Positions 1 to 10,400 of a DNA stretch of 64,000 bases are shown here, one piece after another. Numbering within the stretch: the first letter of the stretch is position 1; every line of letters starts with the position of its first letter. A model generated the notes under the pieces. It did not search any database. It worked only from the letters and a program-made list of their open reading frames with translations, and was not told the DNA's origin. The position numbers and the translations under genes are program-made. Origin of the DNA: Anthopleura xanthogrammica (lineage: Eukaryota > Cnidaria > Anthozoa > Actiniaria > Actiniidae); assembly GCA_964019055.1 (NCBI GenBank), contig OZ025206.1, positions 15,349,291 through 15,413,290 on the forward strand. Reading direction: 5' to 3'.

Positions 1-991
1 AATGAAAAGAGGGTCTTTATCTTTGTCATCACCCACCGTCCACCCATAACAGCTTTAATGGTATGGTGGCCTTTGTGCCTTGGCCCTAATCTCTACTTGA
101 CCAACAACAAAGGATTGGCAGATAACCAAGAAAAATACCATAGAACCCTGGTCATAAGCTCTGCCTCCCACCCAATTTGCTAACATTAATTTCCTCCAAG
201 TTATAAGCTCCCTAGTTTATACAGAACCCCTACATTATTGAAGTACCACCTTATTGTTCAAATGAAATGGACATAATTAAATATTTTCCTTATAGAGCAG
301 ATTTCAAAGGTTTTTCCTCCCTTATATCCCCACTCCCCCTCCTGATCATAAGCCCACCCCAAAACCCTGACAACATTGTATAAGCCCAGGGCATATAGGA
401 CAGTAGAGATTGAGACCTCACAGTCTAGCTGGCTGCAACATCATATAGTTTATGACAGCCTGATGAACATTGATAACCTAACCTAAGGTTATCTCAGCCT
501 CCAAAGCTTTTCTTCCCAGTAAAGATGTGTCATGCTTCTACCCCATCCTCACCATCCCCCCCCCCCCCCCTTCCCTTGCACAAGTAGAACTTTGACGTCA
601 TATTTCGTTCAGCCCCCACAGTATAATGTGACAAAATGAGGTCATCAATACTTTGAACCTTACCAGCTCGTAAAGTTTAAAAATAAAGTCATTTGAAATC
701 CTGCGTTGCCATAGTATATTTATTCATATCATTATCAAGTAATGAAAGTATACTTCTAAATAAACTTAAAATAAAGTCATGGTATAAGCTTAACGGAAGT
801 TAATGTTAATTTATATTCTAAGCTTTTGCTTCTCCTGTATAGTGTCCAGCTTGAGTCAGCTATCATTCAACCATCAAACAATTTCAGCGATTGCAGGGAT
901 TTCACAGCATTTACGCAATCTCAAACGACAAGGAAACGAATAAATCTCTAAGCATAATATATGTATCTAATGGTAGCCTTATCTTTAATAC
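1..991. other. Non-coding: probable PDCD6IP intron 1
   Basis: No coding segment is recognised here. The stretch lies downstream (minus strand) of the first PDCD6IP coding exon, whose donor is at 991-990, so it is most likely the start of intron 1. It contains a poly-C run near 559-571 and otherwise AT-rich unique-looking sequence. I looked for the next ALIX exon on the minus strand and did not find it. Confidence 0.5.
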
Positions 992-1194
992 CTTAGCAGA
1001 GGCTGTAAGGCCGCTTCATGTTTATCTGGCACTTGCATCACAGCAGTATTTCGAAGCTTGTTCAACTCTGCAATCGCGTCTGAATTCTCGTTCATAACTT
1101 CTTCAGAAAATGTATTCTTGATGAATTTTTCTAAAGGCTTCTTGAAGTCCACCGCCTCGGTCCTTTTGGACGGTATGACGATCCATCCCGCCAT
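992..1194 (-). CDS. PDCD6IP: PDCD6IP (ALIX), first coding exon, gene runs off the left edge
   Basis: This is a first coding exon of 67 codons plus 2 nt, starting at the ATG 1194-1192. The translation has the order of features of the ALIX Bro1-domain N-terminus: a short beta-strand start (MAGWIVIPSKRTEAVDFKKP), then LEKFIKNTF, an ELNKLRNTAV segment and a DKHEAALQPLLR end. ALIX is an ESCRT accessory protein that binds CHMP4 through its Bro1 domain and works in endosomal sorting, membrane repair and cytokinesis. The ORF meets a stop just past the LLR codons, but an AG|GTATTA donor at 992/991 ends the exon before it, at the place where the family continues into a tyrosine-rich segment. The remaining exons must lie left of the window. 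The gene is head-to-head with DHX35, whose ATG is 248 bp away. Confidence 0.85.
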
Positions 1195-1441
1195 TTTCGA
1201 TTGAATTTTTCGGTTTTTTTCCTCCTTGATTTGAACGTCTCAACGAATGAAGGAATACAGTGTTACTATAAATAGAAAACAGACCGAGGGGGACTAGGAA
1301 CCAAACTACACGAGAGGGAATGGGACTAGCACCGAAACGAGGATTGGTGTCCAGTCTACTATATAGGCTCACGGCCAAGATGGCGGACGAAGTGATGTGA
1401 CAACAGTTTTAAGAAGAAGATCAAGAAAAAGAGGATTTTGC
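1195..1441. promoter_or_regulatory. Probable bidirectional promoter between PDCD6IP and DHX35
   Basis: Only 247 bp separate the divergent start codons of PDCD6IP (minus) and DHX35 (plus), so both promoters and 5' UTRs must fit here unless further non-coding first exons exist. No clear TATA box is visible. This is an inference from geometry alone. Confidence 0.4.
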
Positions 1442-4400
1442 ATGGCTTCAAAGTGGAAACCAACCTTTTGGAAGCCAGGTAATTTATAAGTGATGTTTAT
1501 TTTCATTATTTTTCTTGTTAAAATGCCTTTCGGGATCCTTTTAGCCGCTTTGAAACTGGTATGCACGGTATGAAAAATGGAACATCGAATAAAACGTATG
1601 TTATGCACAGTAGGGGAAGAGACACTGCATTTGGACCTTGAGTCCTTTATCTAAATAAAGGGGAAACTGGATTAGCTGACACATGTGCGCAGCAGAATTG
1701 CATGACAAGTTTCTGCTAAAAATTACAAAGCAAGCCTATGATAAGTGTCTTTTGGACCAGGAGACTTTCTTAACTTACGGTAGGGAATTAGAAATTTTTT
1801 TTCCAAAAATATTCTTTCTATAAATACACATATGTACCTGTCGTAAGAATATACTTACAGGAAATTACTGGTCGGTGCTGTTCATGTAAGTCCTTTAACA
1901 ATGTTTCTATAGGTTCTGATGGCCCTGGTAGTAGTATAACTGAAGAGAGAGCTAATGAGGAGGCTGGTACATCAGCAGTGTATAATCCTCATGCATCATT
2001 ATCAATTACACTGCAAAGACAAAGACTTCCTATATTCAAGGTATATTTGGAAATTGGAGATTTAAACTAAGATGTCATGTGACCCTACTCAGAGAGTCAA
2101 CAATAGGTTTGGCGGGACAGGTTGATCCACCTATCAGCACATTTTAACCAATAAGGAATATGCTTTGTACTTCAAATAGTTCTGAAGAGAGGTCATGAGA
2201 TATTTTCTAGCCTAAGTTCCTTTATGATGTATTTTAATTATGATGTGTATCTGATTATCTTCACTCTCACTTCCAACTGATTTGAGTGTTTTATGTTGTA
2301 AACAGCACAGAACAAATATCCTGTATCTGCTAGAAAAATATGAGACAGTTATTGTTGTGGGTGAAACAGGATGTGGAAAGTCAACCCAGGTAAGAATGGC
2401 TAGTGTTAAGGTCACCTATGAAAGCTTCTGTCAGTCATAATTTATATTTACATAACAGCTCTCATTTTATCTTTTTTTTTAGATTCCACAGGCAAGTATT
2501 GATGATGAAGCTAGCTGATATAGACTCCACATCTGAATAATGCACCTTGCTGATGTATAATGTACAGAGGAAGGGAAACTATAGCCTACATGTATTCTGT
2601 TTACAGTCACATAGCTTAAGAGACAAGGGTTGAGGAAAAGTGTTTACAGCTGTATATTAAATATCAAATTACAGTCATGAGTTAAATTCTTCTCAATAGA
2701 TTTGTATAAACAAATTCCACTGTTCCTATTTTCTTGGCAGTTAATAATATGTTATTCTTTGTGTTTTTGTTTTAGTATTTATTTGAGACTGGTTGGGCCT
2801 CAGACAGCAAAAAGATTGGAATCACTCAACCAAGACGAGTGGCTGCTATTACGGTAAAACTTCAATCACAGAACATAAGGGCCATAATCATGATGCTGAT
2901 ACAACATGCACATACATTCACATATTCCCCCTCCTCCCATGGCACAGTACGGGTACCTTTGAGAACCATGCAGCATTACATACATATACAAAAATCATGA
3001 ACTAGCAACATTGCCTTCACAGGGGTGGAGAGGGGAATTTTTTTTTTTTCGCAAGAGAATTGAAGATAGCATGGAATTCCCAGGCTTGAACTGAGGTCTT
3101 GTCTCACTGGTAATGTTGAGTGATATTCACTTACTAGTTTATATTAATTCTAAACTATTAAAATGTAGGTAGCAATGAGAGTAGCTGAAGAACGAAGCTC
3201 ATTTATTGGCCAGGAAGTAGGGTACTGTGTAAGATTTGACAATTGTTATGACCCACAGATGACAATGATCAAGGTACAACATTCTGACAACAATATGATT
3301 GAAATGAAGTGATTTTTAGTGGATTACACCCATTTTTATAATTACCTGACCAACACAGCCCAAAACATCTGGGTTTTTTGACTGCTGTCAATCAAAAATT
3401 TACTAGCTCATATGGTTGAAAATTTGATTGACAGAAGCCAAAAACCCGGATAACTCAAATTTTAATTATAGCAATTCGTCTGGGTCACGTAATTATGAAA
3501 ATAGGTGTCATATTGTAGTTACAAATAATATTAATTTTTAGGGTGAGATCAACAACGAGGTTGTTTCAGGATCCAATAATATTAAGGATTTTTCTTTTGC
3601 TTTTTTAACAGTATATGACCGATGGAATATTATTAAGAGAGATCATGGGAGATCCTCTGCTTACAAAGTATAGGTTGGTAAAGTCTAATCATTATAAGAC
3701 CCTCTTATAGTAGTTGCATACAGTCATATCTTTCAAACAATCCGTAAAAATGTTTGTCAGTTCATGACAGTGGTGTAGCAAGGCAGGATTCCTGTGGACC
3801 AGATATGACAGGAAAATGGTACATTGCATCCCTTCCCCCCTCCCCATGATTGAGACCTTGCTATGCCCCTGTACCATATATCAAAATTTTCATTTTGATA
3901 TATGATACAGTATCTTCTATTCCATGAATGCTACTAATAAAATTTGCAGCACTTTGGCTTTTGCTTGCTATAACACCCACTGGTATTTCATCCTGATTTT
4001 ATTGACAGTGTTATTATGATTGATGAGGCTCATGAAAGAACTCTTTACACAGATATCATTTTGGGTCTTTTAAAAAAGGTTGGTCTTTTTCACTGGGAAG
4101 TGTAATTTTACAATTTTTTTCTGTGGCATAAATAGGCATATAGTGATAGTACATTGTATATACAGGTAGGGCATATAGGGCATATAGCATTATTGCACAG
4201 TGTATAACATAGTCTACAAATATCAGGATATAGTACTGGAAAGTTAGGCTAAGGGTAACTATTAAATTAATTTATTTCTCATTTGATTTTCCCCCTTTTA
4301 TTCCCCTAATAACATTCTCATGTATTGAAATAATTTTCAGATAAAGAAAAAAAGAAGAGATTTAAAAATAATAGTATCTTCAGCAACTCTTGATGCAGAG

Positions 4401-7400
4401 GTATGTAAGCTAGCCTGGTCAGTTATGTTGGATTATTCATACCATTTGACAACTTTCTTAATAAGGATACAATTTTTCAATTAATAGAAGAAAAAAACTA
4501 TTGAATGCATGATGTTATTTTTTCCCCCAGATGTTTAAGAATTTTTTCAATACAAATATTACAAGTGATAAAAGGTAAATTTTTATCCAAATTACACTCT
4601 GGTTTAACTTGTAATCAAATGCCTTGGTCTGTAAATTATAGTACTGGCACATTATACCAGGCAGCTATTATTAGCGCTTTATAATTTGTAACTACAGTCC
4701 AACATCCACTAACAGCCACCTCTACCCATTGGACAGGAAATTTTGTCCCATTTATGAGTTCTAACTTATACTGTAACTGAAACCTCTACACGATGGCCAC
4801 CTATCTACAATGGCTACAATGTTTTGTCCCAACGGTGTCCATTATGCAGAGGTTTGTCTGTATTCCTATATTACCAGCTGACAGGGTGATGAATATTTTT
4901 TTCTGTCCACTGTAGCAAAGACACAGCTGCTGTCCTTTCTGTGGAAGGCAGGTCATATCCAGTGGAAATACACTATACATTAAGGTATGGCAGTGGCCCA
5001 AAATAGGGACCCCATTATAATTATTGATTTAGGTGGTGGGTAATGGTAATTATACCACACCCCCCCCCCCCGAGACTTCTTAAAATGCTTGATATTTGGT
5101 AGCTGTATTGACTATTTCTATAAGCAAATACACTGTTTACTGTAGCATACATGCAAACAGGTAGTGCATTAATTTCTGTGATTTGACTTTTAGTTTTGGA
5201 GATGTTTGAGGACAAACTCCAGGAAATTATTCACTCCCAGAGCTTGTGGATACCAGTTAACCCCTCAGCTCTAAATTGCGTCAAAAACAGTTGCCCCTTA
5301 ATTTACCATATGTAAAAATTCTACTTGTGGCCAGTAACATCAACCTATTGCAACTAATCATGTCTATTTTTATTTGTTACTACACAGTCCAGTTCCAGAT
5401 TATGTTAAGGGTACAGTTGATACAGTGATGGGTATTCACCTGGAGCAAGGGCCTGGTGATATACTAGTCTTTCTTACTGGTCAGGTAAGTAAAGTCTCCT
5501 GCAATAAGAGGACTCTTTTAAGCACTTGCACTTTCTTCCTCAGACTGAACTGCAGGCCTATCAATGGTGGGGTTGGGGATCAGTGTAAGGTATAATTATA
5601 GACCCCTAGCAGCACTTTTGAATTGGGAAGCCATGTGTCATAGTAGTGAGAATGTTCACCTCCCACCAATTATTGATGCAACCCGAGCTCGAGCCCCACT
5701 GGGCTCAGTGTCGTATGTGAGCAGTGTTGATTATTGGTTCTCTCCTGTGCTTCAAGGGTTTTTCTCCAGGTTCTCTGGTTTTCCTCCCTCCACAAAAATT
5801 CTGATTCGATCTATGGATTGCCTTGAAATTTCCATCCACCTTAGAGTGGTAAAGTTTGTAGATTTTAGGATTTTAGAATGCAGCTCAATTAGGAGGTCAA
5901 AGCAATAGGTTTCCAATTATCAGGAGATTGATATAAGAGATATAAGACAGACATATTGTATAATGTTTTTCATTTGTAACTTTAAGGATGAAGTTGAGTC
6001 TGCAGTGGAAAAACTTATGTAAGTAGAAGGTTATTTACTTTAAAGCAGTGTTCACCAGCTTATCCTTCCATCCATCTACATATATCTCCCTCCCCCTATC
6101 CATTCATCCACCCACCCACCCACCCACCCATCTATCCATCAAGCTTTCCATACATACATTTATCCATTTATCCATTTATCCATCCATCCATCCATCTACA
6201 TATTCCTCCCCTTCCCCCATCCATTCCTCCACCCACCCACCCATCAAGCAATCAATCTATCTACATATCCATCCATCCATCTGTCCATCCATCCATCCTC
6301 CCAGCCATCTAATAGTATTTTATCCATCCAACTATCCAACCATCTGTCCACCAACCTACCCATCCCTCTAGCAATCCATCACCCATCCAGCTGTCCATCC
6401 AGCTGTCCATCCATCCATCCATTTATTCATTTCCTTTTTGTCATTAGTGATAGAGCAAGAGCAATGCCCAAAGGATACCAGTACTTGAAAGTCCTTGCAA
6501 TGTACAGTGGTTTACCTCATTCAGAACAGGTACATTACCTCCCAGTTCATTTACCATGGACATGTGATGATGAAAGAGATGCTCCTTGTCCTTATATCAT
6601 TTTTATCATTGAAATTATCCATTCATAGGACTGCAAATTTCTTTAATAAAAACATATGCATCATGACCTATTTTTCTCTCTTCGTTTTTAGATGCTTGTG
6701 TTCAAAAGAACTCCACAGAATACAAGAAAGGTCTGTCTTGAGTAATCTAGATTGAGTGCAGTTATTTGATAATATTCTATAATATTCTCCAGGTTCCCCA
6801 GTTTTTCTCCCTCTGTACAACCAATCAATGACATGCTAAATTCCAATTCAATCTGTGCATCAGCCGTGCCCTGACATGATCAGCCCAGAGATTGTTCCAG
6901 AATTTGATAACTGAGATTAATGGTTTTTACCCCCTACCAGGTTGTTGTGGCTACAAACATAGCTGAGGCATCCATCACTATTGATGGCATTGCATATGGT
7001 ATGTAACAGTTATCAAAATTTCACTTCTGCAATCAGCAAAGTTGTTCTTTGGATACTAAACCTTCATTTATATTACACCCATTTTCATAATTATGTCTGG
7101 TGGTTTTGGCTGCCGTCGATCAGAAATATACTTAAAGCTCACACCATTGAAAATTTGATTGACGGAAGCCAAAAACCCAGACGTCTCAATTTATAGCTTG
7201 TCGTCTGGTTTGCGTAATTATAAAAATGGTTGTAAAGATGCTTCTTTGAATTGAAATTTTTTCCAGTCTTGAGCTGGCACATTTCCCAGTATATTTCTTC
7301 TCAAAATTCCATTTGAAGGTTGTTTTGTTGATTTTTTTTCGTTCTTCTTTCTTTTTTATCTGTGTAGTAATTGATTGTGGATTCGTCAAGATGCGAGCAT

Positions 7401-10400
7401 ACTCTCCAAAGACTGGCGTAGGTAAATAAGAAAAGATACACGTTAAGCAAAAATTGAAAAAAAAATCTATTTTTTTCCATCAATCGACCGCTGAGTTTTG
7501 GGTGTCTTTACTTCGCAATACTAATGGTCTAAATAATGCAGTATATGATGAAAATATATGTTTTTGTCACTTCCCTAGAAAGCTTGATCGTAACACAGGT
7601 ATCCCAAGCGTCTGCTGAACAGAGGGCAGGCAGAGCTGGAAGGGTTCGAGCAGGTATTGTACATCAACCTCCTTGTAGCTCTTGTAGTTATAAATATTCG
7701 CGCACACACATGGTGAAACTGCGCACACTATCACGCTCAACAGGACTGTTTTAGCATGTGTCCACTCCTGAAACTTGCCTCACTCGCAACATTATAGACG
7801 TAAAATTGAATTCTACTTCTGTAAAGTTCTCGCATGCACCTACTTTCATCATGCGAACATGGCCTGCAATGTTGCTGTCAAAGACGTAACGTTCTCAGCA
7901 TATAAAACTTGATTAGGTGGAAAAAGTTGCTATGTGACATACTCTTGTTGTGTAGAACGATGCACGCTGTAGTGCTTCCCAATCACACGCGCGAAATCGA
8001 ACAATTTTACCTCGAGACAAAATTTGTTTTGCTGAGCGTGAATCAAAGTTTTTTCCATAAAATGTATCGGAAATCTAAAGTTTTCAAGGTCACATGTCTA
8101 TGGAATGTCATGGAAACACCTTGATTGACGTCCACCAAAATGCACTTCGACTTCGTCGCGAGGGCGATTCCGTGCTTGCTATGGAGAAGCAAGTGGTAAT
8201 AGACCATGTAAGTCTAACATTTACTATGTATGTATTTTTTTGTTTCTGCAGGGAAAGCTTACAGATTATATACAGGTTGGTGGTCTCTTTAATGAGTGTT
8301 TCGTAGGAAGGGGTCAAGAAATAAGGCACCAAATTTGTATATCTCTTATTCAGAAATGTTGCTTCAAAAAAATGTGTACGTTTTTTTACACAGAGGATGA
8401 TTTACACAAACTAGCTTCAGGAACAATACCAGAAATGCAGAGGTAAAACTTTAAACTCTTTACTTCAATTAGACTTTAAACAATCTGACCTTCAAATTAG
8501 AACCAGAAAAACCCTCGAATCAAGAGAGGGACCTGTTCAAACTTTTTTTAACAAACTTCGTCACATGGACAGGGCAACCCCATAGAGCAAAGCTCCACTA
8601 CGGGGACCCAAACGTTACTCGCATGTGATGCCGAGTCCAGTAAGCGAACCTGAGACCAGATAAGTGAGAGGCGAGTGTATACTATACGGGTATACCCACC
8701 CTTGATTCCCTTCAGTCAAACACAAACGCTGCATATTCTTAATCTACATTAAAAGCCAGACCGTAAGAAAACTATTTATAACCGCGTAATTTTTGTCTTT
8801 GAATTTCTAGAAGTAATCTTGCACCTGTTTTACTTCAACTCAAAAGCATGGGAATCGATAATGTGTTAAGATTCGACTTTCCATCGGTAAGTAGTACCTT
8901 CCTCTTAGCAGACCTTCCAATAGGATCACTTGCGTGGATTATTACGACAAGTCTTAAGCAGGGTTTCAGGGTTTCGCAGGGTTTCGCAGGGTTTCAATTG
9001 TCGAAATATTGGAGTATTTGAAGACCTGGAATCCCCAAACCACCATGTTACCCACTTATGGCTGTTCGATATTTTAAAGGTTTTGTTTGCCAATCTCTTT
9101 GTTTTTCAGAGACCTCCTGCGCAATCTATGATCAGAGGACTGGAGCTTTTATATGCAATAGACGGTAACTAAGCACATCGTTATCACTTGGAAATATTAA
9201 TATAACACAGAACATGGATGGTTCTTAGCCTGCTTTCGGGGTTATTTTTGTTGTTGCTGCTGTTGATGTTGATGTTGCTGCTGTTGTTGCTGTTGTTGTT
9301 GCTGTTGCTGTTGTTGCTGCTGATATTGTTGCTGCTGTTGTTGTTGCTTCTGTTGCTACTGCCGGATGTTGTTGGTGCGGTTGCTGTGATATTGTTGCTG
9401 CTGCTGTTGCTGCTACTATTTCTACTCCCGCTGTTGTTGTTACTGTCGTTCTTTCTCGTTGTTGTTCTTACTGCTGTCATAGCTGTCATGGTTATAATTC
9501 CTTCGTCCCATAAAGATATTTTGCACATCTGATATTCAGGTTATAAAGGTAAGGATAAATGTCCTTTTTTGCTAACTCGTTTCAGCACTTGATGACAATG
9601 GCAAACTGGTTGAACCTTTAGGTGTTAGTATGGCGGAATTCCCCCTGGAGCCGATGATCGCCAAGATGCTACTTTGTTCAGGTATCAGGATGTCTGTTCT
9701 CCATCATCCAGCCATCCACTGATCTAACTATCTACCCATCCATTCTTCCTACCACTCATCCATAAGTCAATACCTCCATCCATGTATTCTTGCCACTTAT
9801 CCATCCATTCTTACCACATATTCATCCATTCATCTACCCATCCATTCTTCCTACCACTCATCCATTAGTCAATACCTCCATCCATGTATTCTTGCCACTT
9901 ATCCATCCATTCTTACCACATATTCATCCATTCATCTACCCATCCATTCTTCCTACCACTCATCCATTAGTCAATACCTCCATCCATGTATTCTTGCCAC
10001 TTATCCATCCATTCTTACCACATATTCATCCATTCATCTACCCATCCATTCTTCCTACCACTCATCCATTAGTCAATACTTCCATCCATGTATTCTTGCC
10101 ACATATTCATCCATTCATCTACCTTTCCATTCTTCCTACCCCTCGTCCATTCAATCAATCCATCCTTCCACTCATCCATTCTTACTACACTGACTCATCC
10201 TTTTACCCATTCCTCCATTCTTATCCCTCATCCATTCCATCCATCCATCTTCCTTTCAATTCTTCCTACCACTGATCCATCCACTCATTAATCTCATCTA
10301 TTCGTCCAACCACTTACTGCATCATCCATCCATCCAAAATGTGTATCACTGAGGTGTTTATCGAGTACAAAAGAACAAAAAGTGTTTCTTAACTACACTC

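Noticed and set aside
2793..3005. 70-aa plus-strand ORF overlapping DHX35 exon 5
   Set aside because: Wrong frame of the helicase exon running into the intron; the helicase frame has the conserved TQPRRVAA motif.
9218..9532. Long poly-Leu (plus) and poly-Asn/Ser (minus) frames
   Set aside because: They are products of the GTT/GCT microsatellite in a DHX35 intron.
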